Assembly (NCBI RefSeq): GCF_020164555.1
Contig: NZ_JAIQZB010000017.1
Coordinates: 1-64,000 of the forward strand
Length of the DNA stretch: 64,000 nucleotides
Reading direction: 5' to 3'
From: Salegentibacter lacus
GTDB lineage: Bacteria > Bacteroidota > Bacteroidia > Flavobacteriales > Flavobacteriaceae
Each line of letters begins with the position of its first letter. Position 1 is the stretch's first letter. The position numbers and the translations under genes are program-made. Under the pieces are notes generated by a model. The model searched no databases, was not told the DNA's origin, and saw nothing but the letters and a program-made list of their open reading frames with translations. Below are positions 8,914 to 17,004 of the stretch, piece by piece.

Positions 8914-9561
8914 TTAAATTAGATTTTCTCGAAAACACTCATTATTTTTCTTAATGCGACTTAAGTTAAATTTTAAAAATTTTCTTAGACTTTTCCATTC
9001 AGCCTTAATTACACTTTTGGAAATTTCTGTGATTTTTTCAATCTGTTTGTCTATAAGATTACCATCCAGTTTATTTAAGTCTTCTCGATGTAGTTGTATT
9101 GAAATTTTCTGTATTATCTCCTCTATTTTTTTATGATCTTTTTCTTCAGAATTCAGTTATAAGAATATTCTTTGTGCTAGAACATCTGATCTCATATGAG
9201 ACTCAATATAGTCGGAATAATATTTTTTTGAAACAGTATAAATTTCCTCCTCGCTTTTTCCTTTGCTTTCGACTATTTGACGTTCTAAAATCATAGAGCA
9301 ATGAGCGATTTCTGTTGTATAACTGCTAATATCACTTCTTAGATTTTATATCCATTTTATTCTTGAACTAGAAATTATATTACTTTTTACTTGATATAAT
9401 GCAATTAAACTAGCGACTAATGCTAAAAAAATTGTGATAGCATTTGTCCAAATTTGAGAATAACCGGAACTTGCTGTCAGTTCTAGTGTATGTTGAAAAT
9501 GATAAATTGAATCTTCTATTTTCAAAGTATCGGATACTATTGAATCTTGAGGTATTTTCAT
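8914..9561 (-). pseudogene. Membrane protein gene with two in-frame TAA codons
   Basis: Starting at ATG 9561, one minus-strand frame stays coding-like for 216 codons to TAA at 8914-8916, but is broken by TAA at 9346-9348 and at 9157-9159 without any frameshift. The first part has a single transmembrane helix (AITIFLALVASLIALYQV) followed by KSNIISSSRIKWI; the first stop stands where GAA (Glu) would fit, continuing as NLRSDISSYTTEIAHC. The middle and last parts are charged and helical (EEEIYTVSKKYYSDY; KIEEIIQKISIQLHREDLN). Lack of frameshifts suggests recent decay. The product family is unnamed. Alternatives are a translated 71-residue N-terminal peptide or sequencing errors. Confidence 0.7.
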
Positions 9562-9667
9562 ATTTTACTTATGCGCCACGGTGTTATATCCCGCGAAATA
9601 TAAAGCTTTAATCAGAAATATTTCAGGATAATAGCAGGTTTAGACCCTTTTAGCAATAATTTGATAA

Positions 9668-10093
9668 CTACCTAAAAAGATCCTTATACTCCACAAAGAA
9701 AGCTTCCATTTGTTCCATATTATCATTCAGGAATTTCATCGCTTCCGGCCATTGGTTTCGGTTATGGATACTCACATTGTTTAACTGAACATAAACCCGG
9801 GAGATTAATTTTCCTTCAGGAAGTTCGTATTCTTCATCAAATTCAGCTTCAGGTAAATATTCCGAAGTCAGGATTTTTTTCAGTGAAAGCAGCTTTTGAA
9901 AGTAATAGGCTCGAATCAGTGGGTCTTCATCTAAAACATCTATGGAAACCTGGGCAAATTTTCGGTTAAACGTGAATTTTAACTGTAGCTCTTTTATACC
10001 GGTATCATAAAGCAGCCATTTTCTACGAAAAACGATTCCAAAACTTGTCCAGAACTGCTGTCTTAATTTTTTGCTTTCGGCTTTGCTAAACAT
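9668..10093 (-). CDS. DUF4268 domain protein
   Basis: A 141-residue cytoplasmic protein beginning FSKAESKKLRQQFWTSFG and containing WLLYDTGIKELQLKFTFNRKFAQVSIDV and ISRVYVQLNNVSIHNRNQWPEA-type segments that I associate with DUF4268, whose members are often stand-alone or fused to nuclease-like domains; function unknown. Start: ATG 10093 lies 1 nt after the stop of the ZIP transporter gene (10095), so the two are probably co-transcribed and translationally coupled. An upstream TTG at 10129 would overlap the ZIP gene and is rejected. Confidence 0.7.
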   Translation of the reverse strand: MFSKAESKKLRQQFWTSFGIVFRRKWLLYDTGIKELQLKFTFNRKFAQVSIDVLDEDPLIRAYYFQKLLSLKKILTSEYLPEAEFDEEYELPEGKLISRVYVQLNNVSIHNRNQWPEAMKFLNDNMEQMEAFFVEYKDLFR

Positions 10094-10094
10094 A

Positions 10095-10763
10095 TTAAAT
10101 AAAATAAGCCAGTAAAATTCCGCCGACAATCACCGCCAGCTTAGAAATGTTGAATTTATGATTCTTTGAAGCTTCGAATAGGATAGTGGTAGAAACGTGC
10201 AGAAAAATACCAATCACCAGCGCGTTGATGTAAATTGAAATGTCCTGAAGCAAACTGAACTGCGATTTAAAGAAACTACCAAGTGGCGTCATTAAAGCGA
10301 AAACCGCCAGAAATAATACGACTTTAAGTTTACTCAAATTAGAATGAATAAGAAAGACCGAAAGTATGGTCGCTACCGGAATTTTATGAATCACAACGCC
10401 GTGGAGAATATGATCGCCTTCATCCATTGGGAAACCCTCCAGGAAAGCGTGAATGCTTAAACTTATTAATAATAAAATCGGGAATTTATTCATCCCCTCC
10501 TGTTGATGTAAATGCCCGTGCTCAATCCCTTTTGAAACAAATTCAAGCATAATTTGCAGCAATAAACCAAGCATAATGAAAATGCCAACTTCCTCGGTTC
10601 CGTTTAAATAAACTTCGGGTAGCAATTCAAATATGGTAACTGCGAGGAGATACGCACCACTAAAACTAAGCAGCAATTTAAAACCGGTGGAGGAGGAGGG
10701 TTTTAAGAAAACAGCAATAAGGTAACCGCCAATTACAGAAATTAAGGGTAAAATATAGATCAT
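10095..10763 (-). CDS. ZIP family metal transporter
   Basis: A 222-residue polytopic inner-membrane protein with about seven or eight transmembrane helices. The two metal-binding helices are recognisable: SLSIHAFLEGFPM (the H-xx-xEG signature of helix IV) and GVVIHKIPVA (helix V). A His-rich loop, HGHLHQQ, lies between helices III and IV as in many ZIP proteins. The predicted role is uptake of divalent metal such as zinc, iron or manganese into the cytoplasm; the exact metal cannot be told. First gene of a two-gene unit with the DUF4268 gene. Confidence 0.85.
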   Translation of the reverse strand: MIYILPLISVIGGYLIAVFLKPSSSTGFKLLLSFSGAYLLAVTIFELLPEVYLNGTEEVGIFIMLGLLLQIMLEFVSKGIEHGHLHQQEGMNKFPILLLISLSIHAFLEGFPMDEGDHILHGVVIHKIPVATILSVFLIHSNLSKLKVVLFLAVFALMTPLGSFFKSQFSLLQDISIYINALVIGIFLHVSTTILFEASKNHKFNISKLAVIVGGILLAYFI

Positions 10764-10968
10764 TAATTAAGGTCAAAATAATTAGTAAACTTCCCCGGGA
10801 CACACCTCAAGGCCTTGCCCGAAGCTAATCGGGATTAAAAAATAAATAAGCGACACTGGTGACGGCTATTTAAAATCTCATTAATCGAGTTAAAAAACTA
10901 AGTCGTAAATGCATCGGTTATATTTCAGCATCCCCAGCCGGCAATACCATTATTCAGCAAAATTACCC

Positions 10969-10976
10969 TATTTTTG
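10969..10976 (+). promoter_or_regulatory. Putative -7 box of the RlmL-like gene
   Basis: TATTTTTG matches TAnnTTTG and lies 20 nt before the ATG at 10996, in the 232-nt divergent region between the ZIP gene and the methyltransferase. No clear -33 TTG. The rest of this gap shows no gene. Confidence 0.4.
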
Positions 10977-10995
10977 TGGACTATAAAAAACCGAT

Positions 10996-12153
10996 ATGGA
11001 AAATAATTTTAAAATGATTGCCAAGACCATGTATGGTTTTGAGCCAGTTTTGGCCAAAGAATTAATGGCACTTGGCGCTATGGATGTAAAAGAAGGAACA
11101 AGGAACGTGAGTTTTGTGGGCGATCTCGGCTTTATGTATAAGGCCAATCTTTGCCTGAGAACCGCAATTAAAATCCTGAAACCATATCAAAGTTTTAAAA
11201 TATTTTCTGAAGAAGATCTTTACAAGCAAATCTACGAATTACCTTGGGAAAACTTTATGGATGTGGACGATACCCTGGCTATTGATGCTACGGTACATTC
11301 TGAAACTTTTACGCATTCCCAGTATATTTCCCTTAAAACCAAAGATGCCATTGTGGACAGGTTTCGGGATAAGTTTGATAAGAGACCAAATGTAGATCTT
11401 GATTTTCCAACCTTGAGAGTCAATATTCATATTGAAAAGAATTTTTGCAATGTTTCTTTTGATTCCTCGGGGCAGTCTTTGCACAAACGTGATTATAAAA
11501 CCGCAACCAATATCGCACCAATAAACGAAGTTTTAGCTGCTGGAATGTTATTGCTTTCAGGTTGGGACGGGCAATGCGATTTTCTGGATCCTATGTGTGG
11601 TAGTGGTACCATTTTAATTGAAGCCGCAATGATTGCCTGCAATATTCCGCCAAATTTAAACCGAAAGGAATTCGCTTTTGAACGTTGGAAGGACTGGGAC
11701 GAAGATCTATTTGAAAAAATTGAAGTTTCTGTGCTGAAAAAAGTAAGGGAATTTCATTTTAGTATTAAAGGTTATGATACCGCTCCATCTGCAGTGCATA
11801 AAGCCATTGATAATATTGAAAATGCCAATCTTACTGAATTTATAAAAGTAAAAAGGCAGGATTTCTTTGAATCTGAAAAAGAAGGAGAAAGGCATTTACA
11901 TATGTTATTCAATCCGCCTTACGGGGAACGTTTGGAAATCGATATGCCAAAATTCTATAAATCAATTGGAGACACGCTGAAGCAGGCCTACCCGGGAACC
12001 GATGCCTGGTTTATTACTTCTAATCTTGAAGCCATAAAACACGTTGGTTTAAGGCCATCCAGAAAAATAAAACTTTACAACGGTGCCCTGGAATCTAAAT
12101 TGCTGAAGTACCAGATCTATCAGGGATCAAAAAAGGCGAAGTATCAGGAGTAA
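10996..12153 (+). CDS. THUMP-domain class I SAM-dependent RNA methyltransferase (RlmL/YpsC-like)
   Basis: Predicted to methylate a guanine N2 of 23S rRNA. The N-terminal part (about 1-155) is a ferredoxin-like plus THUMP RNA-binding region; a bridge SGQSLHKRDYK follows, as in RlmL N-terminal halves; then the Rossmann methyltransferase domain with FLDPMCGSGTILIEAA (SAM-binding motif I) and FNPPYGERL (catalytic NPPY motif IV). At 385 residues it corresponds to the stand-alone YpsC/RlmL-N form and lacks the RlmK half of the E. coli fusion. It seems monocistronic; the gene after it is convergent. Confidence 0.88.
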   Translation: MENNFKMIAKTMYGFEPVLAKELMALGAMDVKEGTRNVSFVGDLGFMYKANLCLRTAIKILKPYQSFKIFSEEDLYKQIYELPWENFMDVDDTLAIDATVHSETFTHSQYISLKTKDAIVDRFRDKFDKRPNVDLDFPTLRVNIHIEKNFCNVSFDSSGQSLHKRDYKTATNIAPINEVLAAGMLLLSGWDGQCDFLDPMCGSGTILIEAAMIACNIPPNLNRKEFAFERWKDWDEDLFEKIEVSVLKKVREFHFSIKGYDTAPSAVHKAIDNIENANLTEFIKVKRQDFFESEKEGERHLHMLFNPPYGERLEIDMPKFYKSIGDTLKQAYPGTDAWFITSNLEAIKHVGLRPSRKIKLYNGALESKLLKYQIYQGSKKAKYQE

Positions 12154-12171
12154 AATTTTGATCTGTATTCT

Positions 12172-12205
12172 CGCAGTTTGAGAGCTGAAGAACTTTTAAA
12201 CTGCG
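12172..12205. terminator. Possible terminator in a convergent gap
   Basis: CGCAGTTT (12172-12179) and AAACTGCG (12198-12205) form an 8-bp stem between the convergent genes ending at 12153 and 12220. The T-run begins only about 10 nt later on the plus strand, so the call is weak. Confidence 0.4.
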
Positions 12206-12219
12206 GGAAAACTACTTTT

Positions 12220-12939
12220 TTATTTCTTATAAAAAGGAATCAAATAACTAATAGTGTAGCCATAACCAACCCCAATATTGCTGTCGTCGTAAGTTCGGTT
12301 AAAACCGGGAATAGCGAGATTATCGAAATTATTCGGAGTGGTTTGGAATAATCTTCTTTTTAACTGAACATTAAACGAGAGAAATAGATTATTAAGTACT
12401 TCAACCTTAATCCCTGCAATTAACTCTACCCAACTAGCAGTTAAGCCGGAATATTCAATAGTTTCAGAGCTTATATCAGGTTCAAAAAAAGGATTTGTGG
12501 TATAAATCTGGTATTCCTCAAGATCTTGAGTGAAAGTTGAAAATCCATAACGCGCACCTATAAAAATCAGGTTTTCCATTCCTGTCCAGTTTTCATAGGC
12601 ATTATAATCGGCGCCGAGTTTTATATAACTTCCACGAGACGTTAGGCTAATATTATCTTCAGTATAACCAATACTTTCATTCCCTAATTCTGCGGCAGCG
12701 TAATAATTTTTATAAACTCTGTAATCTCCTAAAATCTCAAAACCCGAATAATCATCCTGAAAAGCAGTTCTTAAAAGTTTGCTTATATCAGCACCTACCC
12801 GAAGCCCGAATTTTTCACGATTGGCCAGACTATCCTGTATTTCTGTTTGTTGTACCGCCGTTTCCTGGCTCAGCAATGGCCCGGCAAGAAACAGGAAAAG
12901 TATACTAAAAATATATGTTGATATGTGATTCTGTATCAT
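12220..12939 (-). CDS. DUF6048 family exported protein
   Basis: A 239-residue protein with an N-terminal signal sequence (IFSILFLFLAGPLLS-Q) and a beta-rich, aromatic pattern ending IGVGYGYTISYLIPFYKK, which suggests a small outer-membrane beta-barrel. It corresponds to the flavobacterial family DUF6048, usually found next to DUF6452 and rlmD as here. Start: a TTG at 12945 is possible, but ATG 12939 directly precedes the signal sequence; either way the gene overlaps the 3' end of the DUF6452 gene by about 35 bp, implying translational coupling. Function is unknown. Confidence 0.7.
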   Translation of the reverse strand: MIQNHISTYIFSILFLFLAGPLLSQETAVQQTEIQDSLANREKFGLRVGADISKLLRTAFQDDYSGFEILGDYRVYKNYYAAAELGNESIGYTEDNISLTSRGSYIKLGADYNAYENWTGMENLIFIGARYGFSTFTQDLEEYQIYTTNPFFEPDISSETIEYSGLTASWVELIAGIKVEVLNNLFLSFNVQLKRRLFQTTPNNFDNLAIPGFNRTYDDSNIGVGYGYTISYLIPFYKK

Positions 12940-13429
12940 CTTCAATATTGGGTTCTTCTATAATATAAGAATCTATCCATTCGCCGTCTTCCCCGCCTTC
13001 AATAGTTAATTTTAGACTATTATAAATTACTTTATAAGCACAGGCACGATTTACATAAACTTCCTCGGTTCCATAGGTAAAGGTTAAAGTATCGGTATCT
13101 GGCGTGAATTCAGGATCTTCTTCGTCTACTTCAGCATCGAAAAGCGTGAAAGTATAGGTTGTAGTATTTTGATTAGTCCTTAATGGAATTTGAATGGAAT
13201 CTCTATTTATTCTTTGATATAAAGTCTTAACAGAATCGTTTACTATAGACCTTACACTTAAATTGGTAGGTCTTTTGAAGCTTTCACGATCATCAACATC
13301 ATAAAAACTCAATATCAGCATAGGCGTGGTTGGAGTGCTTTCAGGACAGATATCGTCACGTTGGCAACCCAGAAGGAGCAAAAGCAAACCAAGCAGTGGA
13401 ATAGACCTTTTTAAAAAACTTTTATTCAT
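12905..13429 (-). CDS. DUF6452 family lipoprotein
   Basis: A 174-residue lipoprotein: LLLLLLGC (lipobox, Cys at about residue 22) is followed by QRDD-ICPE, where a conserved Cys near the mature N-terminus fits DUF6452, and a beta-sandwich-like body (MLILSFYDVDDRESFKRPTNL; a late conserved Cys in NRACAYKVIYNSL). It lies directly after rlmD (stop and start are adjacent) and overlaps the DUF6048 gene. Its place with that putative barrel suggests that the two form an envelope pair, but the role is unknown. Confidence 0.72.
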   Translation of the reverse strand: MNKSFLKRSIPLLGLLLLLLGCQRDDICPESTPTTPMLILSFYDVDDRESFKRPTNLSVRSIVNDSVKTLYQRINRDSIQIPLRTNQNTTTYTFTLFDAEVDEEDPEFTPDTDTLTFTYGTEEVYVNRACAYKVIYNSLKLTIEGGEDGEWIDSYIIEEPNIEDDTESHINIYF

Positions 13430-14839
13430 TTATTTTCTTTCTAAGCAAACAACATTTTCTACGTGGTGAGTTTGTGGGAACATATCTACGGGCTGTACTT
13501 TGGTAACCTTATAAAATTCATCCAGCATAGAGAGATCGCGGGCTTGTGTGGCCGAGTTACAACTCACGTAAACAATGCGCTTTGGCAATATACCAATTAT
13601 TTGAGCAATTACATCTTTGTGCATTCCGTCCCGTGGCGGATCAGTAATTATAACGTCTGGCTGGCCGTGATTATTGATAAATTCTTCAGAAAAAACTTTT
13701 TTCATATCGCCTACAAAAAACTCGGCATTTTCAATCTGGTTGCGTTCGGCATTTTCTTTGGCGTCAATAATGGCTTCCGGAACAACTTCAACCCCAATTA
13801 CTTTTTTTGCCTTTTTCGCAACAAATTGAGCGATGGTTCCGGTTCCTGTATAAAGATCGTAAACAATTTCGTCTCCTTTTAAATTGGCAAAGTCACGGGT
13901 TATTTTATATAATTCGTAAGCCTGGGCAGAATTGGTTTGATAAAAAGACTTTGCGTTTATTTTAAACTGAAGTCCTTCCATTTGTTCAAAAATATGGTCA
14001 CGCCCTTTATAACAAATCACCTCCTGATCGTAAATAGTGTCGTTTCCTTTTTCGTTAATTACATATTGAAGCGAAGTGATCTCAGGAAACATTTCGGCCA
14101 CCGCATCCAATAGCAATTCCCGCTTCTCCTTGTTTTCGTGAAAAAACTGGATTAATATCATAATTTCACCGGTAGAAGAGGTACGAATCATTAAAGTTCT
14201 TAATAAACCTTCCTGTTTGCGGGCATTGAAAAAGCTTAAACCGTTAGCTGTACCAAATTCTTTTACAAAATTTCTAATGGCATTGCTGGGATCCTCCTGT
14301 AAGTGACACTTCTTTATATCAAGGATCTTATCCCACATTCCCGGAATATGAAAACCGAGGGCATTTTTATCGTCGAAATCTTTTCCACTGTTTATTTCAT
14401 CAGGAGTGAGCCAACGGCTATCGCTGAAGGAAAATTCCATTTTATTACGGTAAAAGTAAATTTCTTTACTTCCTAAAATAGGAGTAACCTCGGGCAGTTC
14501 AACTTTACCTACCCGAATAAGATTATTTAAAACCTCATCTTGTTTGTATTCCAGTTGATATTCGTAACCCATATTTTGCCATTTGCAACCTCCGCAGGTT
14601 CCAAAATGCTGGCAAACCGGTTCTACACGTTTATCTGAAAATTTTTGAAATTGAATAGCAGTTCCCTGGTAGTAAGATTTTCGTTGTTTGGTGGTTTTTA
14701 TGTCGGCTACATCACCGGGTACCACATTATCAATAAATATTACACGGCCATCTGGCGATTTCCCAATTCCTTTTCCTTTTCCGCCGGCACCGGTAACTTC
14801 TACGGCTTCAAATACCTTGTTTTTATTCCTTCTTCCCAT
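13430..14839 (-). CDS. rlmD: 23S rRNA (uracil-C5)-methyltransferase RlmD
   Basis: Methylates the uracil equivalent to U1939 of 23S rRNA using SAM. The 469-residue protein has an N-terminal TRAM domain (VTGAGGKGKGIGKSPDGRVIFI), an iron-sulfur cysteine cluster (CQHFGTCGGCKW, with a fourth Cys near KKCHLQ), a central domain, and the methyltransferase core: YDLYTGTGTIAQF (SAM motif), ITDPPRDGMH, and YVSCNSATQARDL with the catalytic cysteine. Starting at ATG 14839 (MGRRNKNK) gives the usual family N-terminus; the longer frame to 14902 has no support. First gene of an operon with DUF6452 and DUF6048. Confidence 0.92.
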   Translation of the reverse strand: MGRRNKNKVFEAVEVTGAGGKGKGIGKSPDGRVIFIDNVVPGDVADIKTTKQRKSYYQGTAIQFQKFSDKRVEPVCQHFGTCGGCKWQNMGYEYQLEYKQDEVLNNLIRVGKVELPEVTPILGSKEIYFYRNKMEFSFSDSRWLTPDEINSGKDFDDKNALGFHIPGMWDKILDIKKCHLQEDPSNAIRNFVKEFGTANGLSFFNARKQEGLLRTLMIRTSSTGEIMILIQFFHENKEKRELLLDAVAEMFPEITSLQYVINEKGNDTIYDQEVICYKGRDHIFEQMEGLQFKINAKSFYQTNSAQAYELYKITRDFANLKGDEIVYDLYTGTGTIAQFVAKKAKKVIGVEVVPEAIIDAKENAERNQIENAEFFVGDMKKVFSEEFINNHGQPDVIITDPPRDGMHKDVIAQIIGILPKRIVYVSCNSATQARDLSMLDEFYKVTKVQPVDMFPQTHHVENVVCLERK

Positions 14840-15007
14840 AGCGCAAAAATAGAATAATTGTAAAGATTTATTCCCTGTGTTCCTAAAAATTCCGACAAAC
14901 ATTTAGTAATTTGCGAAAACTGAATTATTTGGATGATTTCTCTCCAAAAGTGCCTTACAGGCTTGCAAAGAAGGAATTATAAAAGTTAACAGATAAAAAA
15001 CATTCAA

Positions 15008-16288
15008 ATGCCATTAGCAGAAATTAAATCTTCAGAAGAAGCAATTAAACTGGAAGACAAACATGGAGCGCATAATTACCATCCGCTACCTGCAGTTTTA
15101 AGCAAAGGGGAGGGAGTTCACGTTTGGGATGTGGAAGGAAATAAATATTACGATTTTCTTTCGGCTTATTCCGCTGTAAACCAGGGGCACTGCCATCCAA
15201 AAATTGTAAATGCTATGTATGAGCAGGCTTCTAAGTTAGCGCTAACTTCAAGGGCTTTCCATAATGATATATTGGGAGCTTATGAGCAATATGCTACCGA
15301 GTATTTTAAATTTGATAAAATACTGCCTATGAACACAGGGGCAGAAGCCGTGGAAACCGCGATTAAAATCGCTAGAAAATGGGCTTATGAGAAAAAAGGA
15401 GTTAAAGAAACCGATGCTCAAATAATTGTTTGTGAAAATAATTTTCACGGAAGAACAACCACCATCATTTCGTTTTCCAACGATGAAGGAGCCAGAAAGA
15501 ACTTTGGACCTTATACCCCAGGATTTATAAAAATAGCTTACGATGACATTGACGCGTTAGAAAGAACTATAAAAGACAACGACAATATCGCCGGTTTTCT
15601 GGTAGAACCTATTCAAGGTGAGGCTGGAGTTTACACCCCTGCCAGCGATTATATGATGAAAGCTAAAGAAATCTGTAATAAAAATAATGTTCTTTTTATG
15701 GCAGATGAGATACAAACAGGTATCGCCAGAACCGGAGCATTACTTGCGGTTTGTGGAGACTGTACATGCGAAGGCCATTGTGAGCGTCAGGAAACCTATA
15801 GTAGACCAGATTTGCTTATTTTAGGAAAAGCACTTTCTGGAGGAAATTATCCTGTTTCTGCTGTATTAGCAGACGATGAGATTATGAATGTTATTCAGCC
15901 CGGGCAACACGGTTCTACTTTTGGGGGAAACCCTGTAGCCGCTGCAACTGCGGTAGCTGCACTAGACGTAGTTAAGGACGAGAATCTTGCACAAAATGCC
16001 CGAAAACTGGGTAATTTGTTTAGAAGACTTATGAACGATTATATAAAGGACTCCAATATTGTTGAACTGGTAAGAGGTCGCGGACTTTTAAATGCAATTG
16101 TGATTAATGATTCAGAAGATAGCTCAACAGCCTGGGATATTTGTATGGCATTAAAAGAGAACGGACTTTTAGCCAAACCGACCCACGGTAATATTATTCG
16201 TTTTGCACCGCCGTTAGTGATGAACGAAGAGCAAATTAGAGATTGTGTAGATATTATTACTACTACTCTAAAGCAATTTGAGAAGTAA
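15008..16288 (+). CDS. rocD: Ornithine aminotransferase with Cys-rich insert
   Basis: Transfers the delta-amino group of ornithine to 2-oxoglutarate, linking arginine catabolism to glutamate and proline. The 426-residue protein matches class III aminotransferases: HNYHPLPAVLSKGEG, GQGHCHPKI-like VNQGHCHPKIV, NTGAEAVETAIK, FHGRTTTIIS, DEIQTGIARTG and LGKALSGGNYPVSA with the PLP lysine. Between LLAV and RPD, where other OATs have a short turn, this protein carries an insert with C249, C252, C254, H257 and C258, which looks metal-binding. It has its own terminator and appears monocistronic. Confidence 0.93.
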   Translation: MPLAEIKSSEEAIKLEDKHGAHNYHPLPAVLSKGEGVHVWDVEGNKYYDFLSAYSAVNQGHCHPKIVNAMYEQASKLALTSRAFHNDILGAYEQYATEYFKFDKILPMNTGAEAVETAIKIARKWAYEKKGVKETDAQIIVCENNFHGRTTTIISFSNDEGARKNFGPYTPGFIKIAYDDIDALERTIKDNDNIAGFLVEPIQGEAGVYTPASDYMMKAKEICNKNNVLFMADEIQTGIARTGALLAVCGDCTCEGHCERQETYSRPDLLILGKALSGGNYPVSAVLADDEIMNVIQPGQHGSTFGGNPVAAATAVAALDVVKDENLAQNARKLGNLFRRLMNDYIKDSNIVELVRGRGLLNAIVINDSEDSSTAWDICMALKENGLLAKPTHGNIIRFAPPLVMNEEQIRDCVDIITTTLKQFEK

Positions 16289-16313
16289 ATTTTATTTTCA
16301 AAATACATTAACT

Positions 16314-16345
16314 AAAAAAGCCAGCTATTTCTAGCTGGCTTTTTG
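16314..16345. terminator. Bidirectional terminator after rocD
   Basis: AAAAAAGCCAGCTA pairs with TAGCTGGCTTTTT around TTTC, 25 nt past the rocD stop. A/T tails on both sides mean it can also serve the convergent gene ending at 16366. Confidence 0.88.
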
Positions 16346-16365
16346 CTTTTTAAGGGAAAAACAAA

Positions 16366-16698
16366 TTATTGATTTTGTTCAATTTCTCTTAAAATTTCTT
16401 CCTGCATTTCGTAGATTCCTTCAAAACCTCCATACATAATAAGCATTACAATAGAGCTAATTAAACTAATGGCACTCAATACAAGACCAATAATAGCAAG
16501 GATTTTTCCAGTTTTTACATTTTGATAACCGGTGTATAATTCAGGTTCGGCGTTGTAGATCTCGGTGGCGCGTTTGGCCATTACAAGAGCTATAATTCCG
16601 AAAATAATTCCCAGAACACCATAACAGCAGCATCCTATAATAGAGAGGATCCCGAAAATTAAAATTAAAGTTGAATTTGGTAGTTGTTGTCTTTCCAT
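16366..16698 (-). CDS. CCC-motif small membrane protein (DUF4190-like)
   Basis: A 110-residue protein with two or three transmembrane helices. The first helix contains the C-C-C triplet in ILSIIGCCCYGVLGIIFGIIAL, followed by a cytoplasmic-type loop (KRATEIYNAEPELY) and a second hydrophobic stretch (ILAIIGLVLSAISLISSIVMLIM). This matches the flavobacterial 'CCC motif membrane protein' group related to DUF4190. It is the last of a three-gene run with the DUF2752 gene (10 nt gap) and the T9SS protein gene. Function is unknown. Confidence 0.72.
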   Translation of the reverse strand: MERQQLPNSTLILIFGILSIIGCCCYGVLGIIFGIIALVMAKRATEIYNAEPELYTGYQNVKTGKILAIIGLVLSAISLISSIVMLIMYGGFEGIYEMQEEILREIEQNQ

Positions 16699-16708
16699 AA
16701 AGATTGGT

Positions 16709-17002
16709 TTATTGGGTTAGTTGTAAGTAATTATTCATTTTTATTAAATAGCTAATCAGCATTACTGCCCCGCTCAAAATAATAAGCGCGATTTTTATCT
16801 GAAAATCATACCTGAATTTTACAAATAGATTTACAATTAGAAAAGCGAGTAAAATTAAGATGGGATAGATTCCCGGAAACATATAAAAAGCCTGACTAAA
16901 TTCTGCTTTAAATACAAGTAATAAGGCACGTTGTCCACCACAACCAAAACAATCTACTCCAAAGAGGCTTTTGTTAAGACACGGCAACATAAAATCTTCC
17001 AT
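16709..17002 (-). CDS. DUF2752 domain membrane protein
   Basis: A 97-residue membrane protein. The signature CLNKSLFGVDCFGCGGQRALLLVF, with the C-x8-C-xx-CG-xx-R-A arrangement, identifies DUF2752 (function unknown). Two further hydrophobic helices follow (IYPILILLAFLIVNLFV; IKIALIILSGAVMLISYLI). Its ATG at 17002 lies next to the stop codon of the T9SS protein gene (17005), so it is translationally coupled to it. Confidence 0.78.
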   Translation of the reverse strand: MEDFMLPCLNKSLFGVDCFGCGGQRALLLVFKAEFSQAFYMFPGIYPILILLAFLIVNLFVKFRYDFQIKIALIILSGAVMLISYLIKMNNYLQLTQ

Positions 17003-17004
17003 AA

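Noticed and set aside
8954-9296. Two plus-strand frames of 60 and 65 codons
   Set aside because: They are antisense to the pseudogene on the minus strand and show the composition of a shadow of charged helices.
8914-9561. Stop-codon recoding (readthrough at TAA) in the interrupted membrane-protein gene
   Set aside because: No known recoding signal, two separate TAA codons and no conserved downstream structure; simple gene decay explains it better.
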